From Mycolicibacterium sp. YH-1 (lineage in GTDB: Bacteria; Actinomycetota; Actinomycetes; Mycobacteriales; Mycobacteriaceae), in assembly GCF_022557175.1 (NCBI RefSeq), contig NZ_CP092915.1, forward strand, positions 5,890,001-5,954,000: a DNA stretch of 64,000 nt, read 5' to 3'. A program made the translations under genes and the position numbers. The notes below the pieces were generated by a model that ran no database searches, had not been told where the DNA came from, and saw only the letters and a program-made list of their open reading frames with translations. This document shows, one piece after another, positions 8,728 to 17,196 of the stretch (position 1 is its first letter; each line of letters opens with the position of its first letter).

Positions 8728-9759
8728 TCAGCCCCGCAACGGCGCGAACGCGAACTCCGCCAGTCCGTCACGTGGATCGATCGCCGCGCGGAATCCCAGC
8801 TCGTCAGCGGCCCGCGCCGGGTCGGCGACGATATGCCTGACGTCACCGCTGCGGTAGTCACCGGTGATGATCGGCGGTGCCGCGTCGCGGGCCTCACAGA
8901 GCCTGCTCGCCACGTCGAGGATCGATACCGGCCCGCCCGAGCAGACGTTGAATGCGGCGAACCCATCCCGCTGCGCCGCGACGGCCGCGACGTTGGCCGC
9001 CGCGACGTCGTCGACGTGCACGAAGTCGCGCATCTGGCCACCGTCCTCGAAAACCCTTGGTGGCTCGCCTCGTTCGATGGACGATCGGAAGATGGCCGCA
9101 ACACCCGAGTACGGGGTGTCGCGCGGCATGTGCGGTCCGTAGACATTGTGATAGCGCAGCGCGACAACGGAACCGCCGGTCGCCTCGGCCCACGCCAACG
9201 CGTAATGCTCCTGCGCCACCTTGCTGGCCGCGTAGAGGCTGCGCGGCCGCAGCGGGGCGTCCTCCCCCACCAGCCGCCACTGCAGTGGTTCACCACCGAT
9301 GGGGCACTTATGGTCAAACGACCCGGCGTCAAGGTCGGCACGCGTGCGCGGTAGCGGGTCGACGGCGCCGTGCGCGGGGCAGTCGTAGGCCCCCTGGCCG
9401 TAGACCACCATCGATGACGCCAGGACCAGCCTGCGACAGCCCGCCGCGAACATCTCGGCCAGCAGCACCGTGGTGCCGAAGTCGTTGTGGCTGCCGTAGT
9501 TCGGCGCGTCGGCGGCGTCAACACCTGCACCCACGACGGCCGCCTGGTGGCAGACCACGTCGACCCCCGGCAGCAGCGATGCCAGACCCGACGCGTCCCG
9601 GACGTCCACCTCGAGCACGCCGTCGGGCGGTGCCGAGGTATCGCCGTGCGCGGCGCTGAGCATGGCGTCGATCGCGATGACCTCGTGCCCGGCAGCGGTG
9701 AGCGCGGCGCGTACCCGCGAGCCGATGAACCCGGCGGCGCCGGTCAGCAGGACCCTCAC
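8728..9759 (-). CDS. NAD-dependent epimerase/dehydratase (Rv0536 type)
   Basis: 343 residues, extended SDR. Glycine motif TGAAGFIGSRV at residues 6-16, catalytic YAASK with Tyr in RSLYAASKVAQEHY, active-site Ser in LASSMVVYGQG, and DFVHVDDVAAAN in the substrate domain. M. tuberculosis has galE3 in this position beside the MTA phosphorylase; real UDP-glucose 4-epimerase activity is not shown by the sequence, so no symbol is given. Start GTG overlaps the upstream stop (GTGA), so translation is coupled to the phosphorylase. Confidence 0.86.
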   Translation of the reverse strand: MRVLLTGAAGFIGSRVRAALTAAGHEVIAIDAMLSAAHGDTSAPPDGVLEVDVRDASGLASLLPGVDVVCHQAAVVGAGVDAADAPNYGSHNDFGTTVLLAEMFAAGCRRLVLASSMVVYGQGAYDCPAHGAVDPLPRTRADLDAGSFDHKCPIGGEPLQWRLVGEDAPLRPRSLYAASKVAQEHYALAWAEATGGSVVALRYHNVYGPHMPRDTPYSGVAAIFRSSIERGEPPRVFEDGGQMRDFVHVDDVAAANVAAVAAQRDGFAAFNVCSGGPVSILDVASRLCEARDAAPPIITGDYRSGDVRHIVADPARAADELGFRAAIDPRDGLAEFAFAPLRG

Positions 9760-10550
9760 GGCAGTTCGAACGGAAGGTCCACGCCGTCGTGAGCAAGACA
9801 GTGCGTGCAGGTGCGCTCCGTGTCCACCTGGGCGATGGCCTCGTGCAGCAGCTGTTTGAACGGCACCAGGTTCCGCTGGAACTCCGCGAACACATCGACG
9901 GTCGTGACGCCCGACCCCGCCTCGATGCCCGCGTCCAGATCAGTGACCAATGCGATGGCGGCGTAACACATCTCGAGTTCGCGGGCGAGCACTGCCTCGG
10001 GGTAGCCGGTCATGTTGACCAAGCTGAAACCCTGATCGGCGAACCACTTACTCTCCGCGCGGGTGGAGAACCGGGGACCCTGGATGACGACCATGGTGCC
10101 GCCGTCGATCACCCCGGGCAGGCTGGTCGCGGCCCCTCGCAGCGTCGGGCAGTAGGGGTCGGCGAACCCGACGTGAATGCCGCCCGAGTCGAAGTATGTG
10201 TCCAGCCGTGCCCTGGTGCGGTCGACGAGTTGGTCGGGCACCACCATCGCGCCGGGCCCCAGCTCGGGGGTCAGGCTGCCGACCGCGCACGGGCCGAACA
10301 CGCGCCGCACGCCGAGCGCTCGCAGCGCCCACATGTTCGCGCGGTACGGCACGGTGTGCGGGGAGTACTCGTGACCGACGCCGTGCCGCGGCAGAAACGC
10401 CACCTCGTGCCCGCCGACCTCGCCCACCGTGATGGGTGCACTCGGAGCCCCGTACGGGGTGTCCAGGTCGACACTGCGCGCTTCTGGTCCGAAGAACGAG
10501 TAGAAACCACTGCCACCGATGACTCCAAGCACCCGATTAGCCCCTCGCAT
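9756..10550 (-). CDS. mtnP: S-methyl-5'-thioadenosine phosphorylase
   Basis: 264 residues, close to the family length. N-terminal [11 protein letters not shown], phosphate-binding [60 protein letters not shown], and [19 protein letters not shown], the purine/methylthioribose site of the MTAP branch. It cleaves methylthioadenosine with phosphate to adenine and methylthioribose-1-phosphate in methionine salvage. Same place as Rv0535 (called pnp in M. tuberculosis). Divergent from menA. A second ATG at 10560 is out of frame. Confidence 0.92.
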   Translation of the reverse strand: MRGANRVLGVIGGSGFYSFFGPEARSVDLDTPYGAPSAPITVGEVGGHEVAFLPRHGVGHEYSPHTVPYRANMWALRALGVRRVFGPCAVGSLTPELGPGAMVVPDQLVDRTRARLDTYFDSGGIHVGFADPYCPTLRGAATSLPGVIDGGTMVVIQGPRFSTRAESKWFADQGFSLVNMTGYPEAVLARELEMCYAAIALVTDLDAGIEAGSGVTTVDVFAEFQRNLVPFKQLLHEAIAQVDTERTCTHCLAHDGVDLPFELP

Positions 10551-10620
10551 CCGCGGTCATTGGTCCATTCTCCTGCATACCCCGGCGTCGACGGCCCGCC
10601 CGCAATGCAAGGATTACGCC

Positions 10621-11493
10621 GTGGCCAGTATCGCGCAGTGGATCGAGGGCGCCCGTCCCCGAACCTTGCCCAACGCCGTTGCCCCCGTCCTCGCCGGAAC
10701 GGGCGCGGCCGCATGGCTGGACTCCGCCGTCTGGTGGAAGGCACTGCTTGCTCTGGTGGTGTCGCTGGCGCTAATCGTCGGCGTCAACTACGCCAATGAT
10801 TACTCAGACGGCATCAGGGGCACCGATGATGTGCGGACCGGGCCGCTGCGGCTCGTCGGGTCGAAGCTGGCGTCACCGCGCGCCGTCCTGACCGCCGCCA
10901 TGACCAGCCTGGCCATCGGCGCCGCGGCGGGCCTCGCTCTGGCCCTCGTGAGCGACCCGTGGCTGATCGCGATCGGCGTGGCATGCATCGCGGGCGCGTG
11001 GCTCTACACCGGAGGTTCGACGCCGTACGGATACCGCGGGCTTGGCGAGGTAGCGGTGTTCGTGTTCTTCGGTCTGGTCGCCGTGCTCGGCACGCAGTAC
11101 ACCCAGGCGTTGCGCATCGACTGGGTCGGCGCCGCGCTGGCCGTCGCGACCGGCGCGCTGTCCTCTGCGGTGTTGGTGGCCAACAACCTTCGCGATATCC
11201 CCACCGACAAGACGTCGGGCAAGATCACGCTGGCCGTCCGCCTCGGTGACGCCCGCACGCGGGTGCTGTTTCAGGTACTGGTGGTCCTGGCGTTCGTGCT
11301 GACGCTGGTGCTGATGCTGGCGACGCCGTGGTGTGCGGTGGGACTTGTCGCGCTGCCGCTGGCAGTGCGCGCCGCGGCACCGGTGCGCAAGGGTCTCGGC
11401 GGGCGCGATCTGATTCCCGTGCTGCGCGACACCGGCTTGACGATGCTGGTGTGGTCGATCGCCGTCGCCGCGGCGCTCACCCTCGCCAGCTAG
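10621..11493 (+). CDS. menA: 1,4-dihydroxy-2-naphthoate polyprenyltransferase
   Basis: 290 residues, UbiA superfamily, about eight to nine membrane helices. First Asp-rich motif [15 protein letters not shown] near residues 56-70 binds the prenyl diphosphate; second conserved region [22 protein letters not shown] near 190-211. It attaches the prenyl chain in menaquinone synthesis at the membrane. Start GTG 10621 has AAGGA six bases upstream and homology begins at once ([17 protein letters not shown]). Confidence 0.95.
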   Translation: MASIAQWIEGARPRTLPNAVAPVLAGTGAAAWLDSAVWWKALLALVVSLALIVGVNYANDYSDGIRGTDDVRTGPLRLVGSKLASPRAVLTAAMTSLAIGAAAGLALALVSDPWLIAIGVACIAGAWLYTGGSTPYGYRGLGEVAVFVFFGLVAVLGTQYTQALRIDWVGAALAVATGALSSAVLVANNLRDIPTDKTSGKITLAVRLGDARTRVLFQVLVVLAFVLTLVLMLATPWCAVGLVALPLAVRAAAPVRKGLGGRDLIPVLRDTGLTMLVWSIAVAAALTLAS

Positions 11494-11506
11494 CTCCTCC
11501 TCCCCC

Positions 11507-11566
11507 GCGAGCGTGCGTGTCTGCGGGCGACACGCCGGGCCTAGATACGAGTTTCCGCACGCTCGC
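11507..11566. repeat. Nested inverted repeats between menA and the HNH gene
   Basis: Outer arms GCGAGCGTGC (11507-11516) and GCACGCTCGC (11557-11566) are exact inverse complements. Inside lies a second hairpin, GCGTGTC (11515-11521), 7-base loop, GACACGC (11529-11535). The element could act as a menA terminator without a U-tract or be a dispersed palindromic element. Confidence 0.85.
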
Positions 11567-11640
11567 CGAATTGGTGAATTCTCTTCTGCCCCTTTGGTTT
11601 CACTAGTCACAAATCCGAGATTCCTGTCGGTGTATCGAAC

Positions 11641-11653
11641 TAGTGTTCGAAGT
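11641..11653 (+). promoter_or_regulatory. Leaderless -10 element for the DUF222/HNH gene
   Basis: TAGTGT at 11641-11646, 7 bases, then ATG at 11654. Confidence 0.6.
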
Positions 11654-13057
11654 ATGTCGGTGGCGGAATTGCATGACTACCAGGGACCGGTCGCCGCGGC
11701 CCTTGATGCGCTCGACGCCGCCCTCGACGACCTGGACCAGGCAACCATCGACACGATGAGCCACCCCAGACTCCTCGATGTCATGGACCGCCTGGAACGG
11801 GTGAACCGCAGACTGCCCGTCACCGGGAATCGCGTCCTCAACCGGCTGGCTGCTGAGGCCAACCCGCTCGAACTCGGCGACACCACACTGCGAAAGCTGG
11901 TGGCGTTCCGGTTGCGGATCAGCACCAACGAGGCCGGCAAGCGCATCGACTGCGCAGCCGACCTGGGCCCGCGGCGCACCCTGACCGGCCAACCGCTGCC
12001 ACCGGTGCTGGAGCGCACCGCCGCCGCTCAGGCCCGCGGGCAGATCAACACCGAGCACATCGCGATCATCCGCAAGTTCTTCGCCGACCTACCCGAGCAC
12101 ATCGACACCCAGACCCGCACCGACGCCGAGACCGATCTGGTGCGTGTGGCCGCCAAACAGAGCCCCGAGGGGCTGCGCAGTGCCACTGCGCTGCTGCTGG
12201 CGCTGCTACACCCCGACGGGGACTACACCGACGCCCAACGCGACCGCCGCCGCGGTGTCTCGATCGGCAACCAGGGCGCTGACGGGCTGAGCCGCATCAG
12301 CGGACACCTCACCCCCGAGCTGCGCGCCACCCTCGAACCGATCGTCGCCAAATGGGGCAAGCCCGGGATGTGCAACCCCAACGACCTCACACCCACCATC
12401 GACGGCGAACCCACCGACGCCGCCATCGACAGCGATGACCGCACCCAGTACCAGCGCAACCACGACGCCCTACTCGCGATGGGCCGCAACCTGCTGTGCT
12501 CGGGACAGCTCGGTCAACACCACGGGCTGCCGACCACCATCATCGTCACCACCACCCTGCAGGAACTGGAATCCGGGACCGGGCACGCCATCACCGCAGG
12601 CGGCACCCGCCTACCCATGCGCGACGTCATCGCGCAGGCCTCCCACGCCTTCCACTACCTGGCGGTGTTCGACCAACACACCGAAGCGGCCCTCTACCTC
12701 GGGCGCACCCGACGCTGCGCCACCGGCGCCCAGCGCATCGTGCTCTACGCCCGCGATCGGGGCTGCACCCGACCCGGCTGCACAGCCTCGGGCTACACAT
12801 GCCAAGCCCACCACGCCGTCGCGGACTGGAAGAACGGCGGCCAGACCAACATCGACGACCTCACCCTGGCCTGTGGACCCGACAACCGCCTCATCGAGCT
12901 AACCGAGTGGCGCACCCGCAAACGCAAAGACGGCCGCACTGAATGGATCCCACCCCCACACCTGGACACCGGCCAAGCCAGAGTCAACGACCTGCACCAC
13001 CCCGAACGCATGCTGCACCCACCCGATGAAGGTTCGGATGACGGCGAGGGTCCCTAG
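11654..13057 (+). CDS. DUF222 domain HNH endonuclease-like protein (13E12 type)
   Basis: 467 residues. DUF222 helical domain occupies roughly residues 20-320; the C-terminal HNH module has the zinc-ribbon cysteines CTRPGCTASGYTCQAHHA and the following TNIDDLTLACGPDNRL. These genes form the multicopy 13E12 family in mycobacteria; a few relatives nick DNA, but the biological role is undetermined. Start ATG 11654 was chosen because it follows a -10 element exactly and because residues upstream in the open frame have no domain. The sequence is repetitive in CACC/GACC runs in the third position but the frame is clean throughout. Confidence 0.9.
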   Translation: MSVAELHDYQGPVAAALDALDAALDDLDQATIDTMSHPRLLDVMDRLERVNRRLPVTGNRVLNRLAAEANPLELGDTTLRKLVAFRLRISTNEAGKRIDCAADLGPRRTLTGQPLPPVLERTAAAQARGQINTEHIAIIRKFFADLPEHIDTQTRTDAETDLVRVAAKQSPEGLRSATALLLALLHPDGDYTDAQRDRRRGVSIGNQGADGLSRISGHLTPELRATLEPIVAKWGKPGMCNPNDLTPTIDGEPTDAAIDSDDRTQYQRNHDALLAMGRNLLCSGQLGQHHGLPTTIIVTTTLQELESGTGHAITAGGTRLPMRDVIAQASHAFHYLAVFDQHTEAALYLGRTRRCATGAQRIVLYARDRGCTRPGCTASGYTCQAHHAVADWKNGGQTNIDDLTLACGPDNRLIELTEWRTRKRKDGRTEWIPPPHLDTGQARVNDLHHPERMLHPPDEGSDDGEGP

Positions 13058-13150
13058 TGTCGACATCTCACCGCGACCGGCAGTCTCCTTGTGGCCCTGC
13101 GATTTTCGTTGAGCACACCCGGCGTGCACTCGGCGCTGGCCGTCGCCGGT

Positions 13151-13163
13151 TACGCTGCGTTTT
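13151..13163 (+). promoter_or_regulatory. Leaderless -10 element for the DUF2510 gene
   Basis: TACGCT at 13151-13156, 7 bases, then GTG 13164. This marks the true start of the following gene even though its frame is broken 20 bases later. Confidence 0.55.
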
Positions 13164-13611
13164 GTGACACACCACGGCGGCGTCCCCCCCGGGCTGGTAT
13201 GACGACGCCACCGGTTCCGGCGGTCTGCGCTGGTGGGACGGGCAGCGCTGGACCGATCACCGCAACCCGGCTCCCCACCAGCACCCGCAGTACCCGGCCT
13301 ATGGCATGCCCGCGCGGCGCACGTCCCGGGCTCTGCCGATCACGCTGGCGCTGGTGGCAGTCGTGGTGATCGGCGGGTTCATCCTCTACGCTTTGCTATC
13401 CGGCGGCGAGCACAAAACCCAGTGGTACCAGGAGGGTTACGCCGCGGGCGCCGAGGCCGCCACTCTGGTCAGACTCGGCTCCTCCCCAGAGGGAGCGTGC
13501 AGCCTGGCGCTGATCGACAAGATCAAGTACGACGATTCGAGGCGAAGCACTCGCGTGAAGGATTTGAGAAGAGGCTGCTTGCAGGCCGTCCGCGATTTGG
13601 CCGCGGACTGA
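13164..13611 (+). pseudogene. DUF2510 membrane protein frameshifted at a C7 run
   Basis: GTG 13164 opens VTHHGGVPP, then a run of seven C at 13184-13190 puts the rest out of frame. With six C the protein would continue GWYDDATGSGGLRWWDGQRW, a textbook DUF2510 domain (short motif with conserved tryptophans), then one membrane helix (LPITLALVAVVVIGGFILYAL) and an external domain with two cysteines, 148 residues in all. In the downstream frame there is no ATG, GTG or TTG before the domain and a TGA lies at 13165-13167, so the domain cannot be made without a frame change; only the ATG at 13306 could give a short product. Role unknown. Confidence 0.75.
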
Positions 13612-13616
13612 TCAGG

Positions 13617-14183
13617 TCACGCTGCGTCGTCGAGCAGGTGGAGGATCGAGCCGCGCAACTGCGATACCGGCACGTGCTCACCGATGAGCACGATTGCCCT
13701 CTCATCCGCGCCGCGCAATATGCCCAGTAGCAGATGCTCGCTGCGGATCTCCTTGTCTCCGTGGTGGATCGCTTCCCGCAACGCTAATTCGAGCGACTTC
13801 TTGGCGGACCGGGTGAACGGGATGTGTCCGCGGCGGCCCTTGCGCCGACCGGAGCGATGCAACGCATTGTCGAATGCGTCGGCGCCGAATCTGCGGGCCA
13901 CGCTGTCTCGAACGGCGCCCAGGTCGATACCAATCGATCGGAGGGCTTCCGCGTCCTCCTCGAACGACTGCTCGTCGCCACCCAGCCCTGCCATCAACCG
14001 CTCGCGGACGGCATCGGCTGTGAGGCCGAAGCCGCCGAGCAATGTCGACAGGGCGTGATCCGAGCTCTGCAGGACTCCTACGAGAAGGTGCTCGGGCTTG
14101 ATCTCTCGCGCCTCGAGTTCACGCGCATCCTCCTGCGCCAGGACGACGGCAACCCGAGCGCTGCGGGTGAATCGCTCGAACAT
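13617..14183 (-). CDS. Clp N-domain protein without ATPase domains
   Basis: 188 residues. Two Clp-N repeats of the ClpC/ClpA type: MFERFTRSARVAVVLAQEDARELEAREIKPEHLLVGVL near the start and PFTRSAKKSLELALREAIHHGDKEIRSEHLLLGIL near the end. There is no AAA module. Free Clp-N proteins in actinobacteria are thought to modulate or mimic ClpC substrate recognition, but the role here is not established. ATG 14183 is six bases after GGAGGAG; an alternative ATG lies at 14189. The stop of the HTH gene lies within the ribosome-binding region, so the pair is coupled. Confidence 0.85.
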   Translation of the reverse strand: MFERFTRSARVAVVLAQEDARELEAREIKPEHLLVGVLQSSDHALSTLLGGFGLTADAVRERLMAGLGGDEQSFEEDAEALRSIGIDLGAVRDSVARRFGADAFDNALHRSGRRKGRRGHIPFTRSAKKSLELALREAIHHGDKEIRSEHLLLGILRGADERAIVLIGEHVPVSQLRGSILHLLDDAA

Positions 14184-14185
14184 GA

Positions 14186-14401
14186 TCATCTCCTCCGGTT
14201 GTACTTCTGATGGACCGCCTGCCGGCTCACACCGAGCGCCTCGGCGATCGCCTGCCAGCTCCATCCCTGCTCACGGGCATTCAGGACGTGGACGGCCTCC
14301 AGTCGCTCCTGCAGTCGCTGCAGGGCGCGCACCGCCCGCAGGCCCTCGGCAGGGTCAACTGCGCTCATCGCGTCGGCGTCGAGACCGTCGATTCCCGTCA
14401 T
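14186..14401 (-). CDS. Small HTH regulator paired with the Clp-N gene
   Basis: 71 residues. The N-terminal half is acidic and helical (VRALQRLQERLEAVHVLNAREQG), the C-terminal half a helix-turn-helix (SWQAIAEALGVSRQAVHQKYNRRR). Such mini regulators lie directly before Clp-N genes in many actinobacteria. Start ATG 14401 lies 6 bases after a -10 element, and two palindromes overlie the promoter, which fits autoregulation. DNA binding and ligand are untested. Confidence 0.85.
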   Translation of the reverse strand: MTGIDGLDADAMSAVDPAEGLRAVRALQRLQERLEAVHVLNAREQGWSWQAIAEALGVSRQAVHQKYNRRR

Positions 14402-14436
14402 GGTGTCAATCTAGGTTGACAGCATAAAGCCGTCAA
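14402..14436 (-). promoter_or_regulatory. Complete leaderless promoter of the HTH/Clp-N operon
   Basis: On the minus strand TTGACG (14436-14431), a 17-base spacer, TAGATT (14413-14408), 6 bases, ATG 14401. This is a near-consensus housekeeping promoter and the clearest in the window. Confidence 0.75.
14405..14420. promoter_or_regulatory. Operator palindrome 1, GTCAA-N6-TTGAC
   Basis: Perfect 5-base arms at 14405-14409 and 14416-14420. It covers the -10 element of the HTH/Clp-N promoter. Confidence 0.7.
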
Positions 14437-14447
14437 GAAACGTTGAC
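14432..14447. promoter_or_regulatory. Operator palindrome 2, GTCAA-N6-TTGAC
   Basis: Same arms and spacing as palindrome 1, 27 bases away centre to centre. One arm is the -35 element itself, so a protein bound here would block the promoter. Confidence 0.7.
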
Positions 14448-14536
14448 AGCCCAGTGGTGGACCGGGGTCGCTGAATTCAGCGCCGAAAGCCCCGGCGCTA
14501 CGTCATGGTTTGGTCAGGTGTCGCTCAGGCCTCGGC

Positions 14537-14845
14537 TCAGGCGTCGGAGGGGCCGTCACCACGCAACCGGGCGCGCAGCTGTTCCTTGTCCGATCGCCTG
14601 CGCTCGTCGAACTCCGCGACGCTAGCCGTCGCCCGCCGCCGCAGCGGGGCGAAGAGCCAGATACCCAGAGGCAGGGCGACGACGATGGCAAACAGCAGCG
14701 CCACCACCACCGGAAAGTCGCCGACGCCGATCAGGTGGCCGACACCGACGATCACGCCGGTCAGAGCGGCGACCAGAGCCAACCGCGCACCCGCATACGC
14801 GGCCATGTCGAGCAACATTCGGGTTCCCGGTCGACCTTGACTCAT
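14537..14845 (-). CDS. DUF4229 membrane protein (Rv0531 type)
   Basis: 102 residues with two to three membrane helices (residues 10-65) followed by a charged tail (RRRATASVAEFDERRRSDKEQ). Same size and neighbourhood as Rv0531. Function unknown. Start ATG 14845 lies 7 bases after TACGCT on the minus strand. Confidence 0.82.
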   Translation of the reverse strand: MSQGRPGTRMLLDMAAYAGARLALVAALTGVIVGVGHLIGVGDFPVVVALLFAIVVALPLGIWLFAPLRRRATASVAEFDERRRSDKEQLRARLRGDGPSDA

Positions 14846-14858
14846 GGGAACGAGCGTA
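14846..14858 (-). promoter_or_regulatory. Leaderless -10 element for the DUF4229 gene
   Basis: TACGCT at 14858-14853, 7 bases (cgttccc), then ATG 14845. Confidence 0.55.
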
Positions 14859-14894
14859 CCGACGACGCGTATATTCAGGTGAAGGAGGTTCTCT

Positions 14895-15056
14895 GTGGTT
14901 TACCTACTCGTCGTCTCGATGTTGGCGGGGCTGGCCTATGCGGCCTGGCGGATTTACCGTGCCTCCGCAAACGCCCCGCGGACCCGGGTGGTTGGCCCGG
15001 ACGACGACCCCGAATTCCTGCGCAGGCTCAATCACCCCGACCCCGACGGACGCTGA
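14895..15056 (+). CDS. 53-residue single-helix membrane protein (Rv0530A type)
   Basis: GTG 14895 with a strong ribosome-binding site GAAGGAGG seven bases before it. The product has one N-terminal hydrophobic helix (VVYLLVVSMLAGLAYAAW) and a short charged tail ending HPDPDGR. M. tuberculosis has a small gene, Rv0530A, in this position. Ends four bases from the convergent ATPase gene. Function unknown. Confidence 0.8.
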   Translation: MVYLLVVSMLAGLAYAAWRIYRASANAPRTRVVGPDDDPEFLRRLNHPDPDGR

Positions 15057-15059
15057 GCC

Positions 15060-16211
15060 TCAGCGCGTCGCCGGGAACCCGATCGCGACCGTGGCCGCCA
15101 GTTCGACCAGCGCGTCACGGGTTTCAGGCCGCAGCCGATCAAGGCTGATCTCAGCGCCCTCCTCCAGATGCGCATCGAACGGCACCTCATGCACTGCGCG
15201 GCACCGCCGGGCGAAGTGATCGACGACCTTGCCCTGATCGACCCGAGGACCGCGCCTTCCCGACCGCGGCCGGACCGCATTGACGACGACGATCGCGTCC
15301 TGCACCAACTGCTGGTAGCCGTGCGCGTCGAGCCAGTCCAGCGTCGCCGACGCGCTGCGGGCCCCGTCGACCGCTCCGGAACTGATCACGATGAGCACGT
15401 CGGCCTTGTCGAGCACAGCCGACATCGCCGAGTGCAGCATGCCGGTACCGCAGTCGGTGAGCACCAGACTGTAGAAGCGTTCGAGGACCTCCAGTGTCCT
15501 GGCGTAGTCGTCACTGCTGAACGCCTCCGACACCGCCGGGTCGCTCTCCGAGGCCAGCACCTCGAGCCGGCTCGGCCCCTGCGACGTGTAATTGCGGACG
15601 TCGCTGTAACTCTCGATGCCCTCGGCGTCGCGCAACAGGTGGCGCACTGTCGACGGCGTCTCCAGCGGCACCTTCTGGCTCAGCGTGCCGCGGTCGGGGT
15701 TGGCGTCGACCGCGATCACCCGGTCACCGCGGACCGACGCGAAGGTCGCACCCATCGTCGCGGTGATCGTCGTCTTGCCCACGCCACCCTTAAGCGATAG
15801 CAGTGCAATCCGGTAGCAGCCGCGCAACGGACGGCTGGCTTGTGCCGCCATGGCCCTGCGGTGAATCTCGCGGGGTCCCTCGCCGAGGTTGATCAGCGTT
15901 CCCGACGTCAGGTAGAGCCAGCGTCGCCAGCCCCGCGACGGCTTGCGCTTGGGCTGGCCGAGTAGCGCGATGGATGACAGGTCGGCGCCAGGATCGAAGA
16001 AGCTGGCAGGCACCGCCGGTTCGACGGGTGCGACAGTGGGGACCGGCCCGGCCTGTGCCGCCGCGGCCAGCAGTGGGGCTAGCGGAATGCCCCGCGGCGG
16101 GGTCGGCGCGGTCCACTCCGGGGGCACCGTCTCCGATGGGTCGCTGAAGCGCTGTTGCGCCCGGAACCCGGTCGGCGGATCGGACGCCGACGGAGACCCC
16201 GAGTAAGCCAA
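15060..16211 (-). CDS. MinD/ParA-like ATPase (Rv0530 type)
   Basis: 383 residues. A Pro/Ala-rich N-terminal 130 residues precedes the deviant Walker A KGGVGKTT (Lys141 and Lys146), switch region AVDANPDRGTLSQ, and TDCGTGMLHSAMSAVLDKADVLIVI. The layout resembles EspI-type ATPases of mycobacteria more than plasmid ParA. Start is TTG at 16211, one base past the ccsA stop, with GGGAG upstream; no ATG or GTG is available nearby. It is the last gene of the hemL to ccsA run, but a role in cytochrome assembly is not implied. Confidence 0.85.
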   Translation of the reverse strand: MAYSGSPSASDPPTGFRAQQRFSDPSETVPPEWTAPTPPRGIPLAPLLAAAAQAGPVPTVAPVEPAVPASFFDPGADLSSIALLGQPKRKPSRGWRRWLYLTSGTLINLGEGPREIHRRAMAAQASRPLRGCYRIALLSLKGGVGKTTITATMGATFASVRGDRVIAVDANPDRGTLSQKVPLETPSTVRHLLRDAEGIESYSDVRNYTSQGPSRLEVLASESDPAVSEAFSSDDYARTLEVLERFYSLVLTDCGTGMLHSAMSAVLDKADVLIVISSGAVDGARSASATLDWLDAHGYQQLVQDAIVVVNAVRPRSGRRGPRVDQGKVVDHFARRCRAVHEVPFDAHLEEGAEISLDRLRPETRDALVELAATVAIGFPATR

Positions 16212-16212
16212 G

Positions 16213-17196
16213 TCAGCCCACTCCCGCGTAGGAGTGCAGTCCGACCGTGACGAGGTTGATGAAGAACAGGTTGAAAACCATCGCGATGAAACCGACGACG
16301 TTGATCCAGGCCGCCTTCTTGTCGCGCCAGCCCGCCGTCGAGCGGGCGTGGAGGTAGGCGGCGTACACCACCCAGGCGATGAAGGACACCGTCTCCTTGG
16401 GGTCCCAACCCCAGTACCGGCCCCACGCCTCCTCAGCCCAGATGGCGCCGAAGATCACGCCGAACCCGAAAATCGGGAACGCGAAGATCGTCGTGCGGTA
16501 GGCGATGCGGTCCAGTGTCTGCGCGTCGGGCAGCCGCGACACGATGCTCGCGACCACGCCCTCGCGTCCGGGTGCGCCCAACGAGGACATCTTGAGCAGG
16601 AACAGGATGCTCGCGACACCGCCGACGAGGAAAACCCCCGAACCCAGGCTGACCACGGACACGTGGATCGGCAGCCAGTAGGACTGCAGCGCTGGCATCA
16701 CCGGCGCGGCGTGGCTGTAAAGCCACTGACCCGACACGGTCAGAAGGATCAGCACCGGCAGCAGGACGAAGACCCACAGCGCGCGGTACTGCGGACGCCG
16801 CAACACCACCGCGGCGGCGAGGAGACCGCAGAAGCAGGTCAGGTTGATGAACTCGTACATGTTGCCCCACGGCACGCGTGAGGTGGCCAGGCCGCGCAGC
16901 ACGATGCAGACCAGCAGCATCGCGATGCCGACGTAGACGAGGGCGAGCCCCGCCCGACCGATCCGCTCGTCGACCGGGCGGCGCGGCACATCGGCGACGA
17001 CGCCGGGCCGGGCGCTGTCGGCGGCAACCCCGCCGGCTGCGGCGCCGACGAGTTCGCGCTCCTCAACCTTGCGGCTGCGGCTGTAGGCAAGTTCGACGGC
17101 CAGCAGCAGCATCGCCGCGACCAGGATCAGGGTCGACGATGTGAAGGCCCAGTCCGAGTACCGGGCCAGATCAATGTCGATGTCATAGGTGTTCAT
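16213..17196 (-). CDS. ccsA: System II cytochrome c synthase subunit CcsA (ResC)
   Basis: 327 residues, about eight membrane helices. The heme-handling signature appears as EEAWGRYWGWDPKETVSFIAWVVYAAYLHAR, with conserved His residues in WLPIHVSVVSLGSG and LYSHAAP. With ResB it exports heme and attaches it to apocytochrome c outside the membrane. Start ATG overlaps the resB stop (ATGA). A 50-residue Ala/Glu-rich insert follows the first helix (residues 40-80), as in other mycobacterial versions. Confidence 0.95.
   Translation of the reverse strand: MNTYDIDIDLARYSDWAFTSSTLILVAAMLLLAVELAYSRSRKVEERELVGAAAGGVAADSARPGVVADVPRRPVDERIGRAGLALVYVGIAMLLVCIVLRGLATSRVPWGNMYEFINLTCFCGLLAAAVVLRRPQYRALWVFVLLPVLILLTVSGQWLYSHAAPVMPALQSYWLPIHVSVVSLGSGVFLVGGVASILFLLKMSSLGAPGREGVVASIVSRLPDAQTLDRIAYRTTIFAFPIFGFGVIFGAIWAEEAWGRYWGWDPKETVSFIAWVVYAAYLHARSTAGWRDKKAAWINVVGFIAMVFNLFFINLVTVGLHSYAGVG

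Noticed and set aside
8652..9530. N-terminal extension of the nitronate monooxygenase frame
   Set aside because: It runs antisense-frame through the epimerase gene and has no recognisable domain.
13306..13611. Independent 101-residue membrane protein starting at ATG 13306
   Set aside because: It would lack the DUF2510 domain that lies in the same frame just upstream and has no ribosome-binding site.
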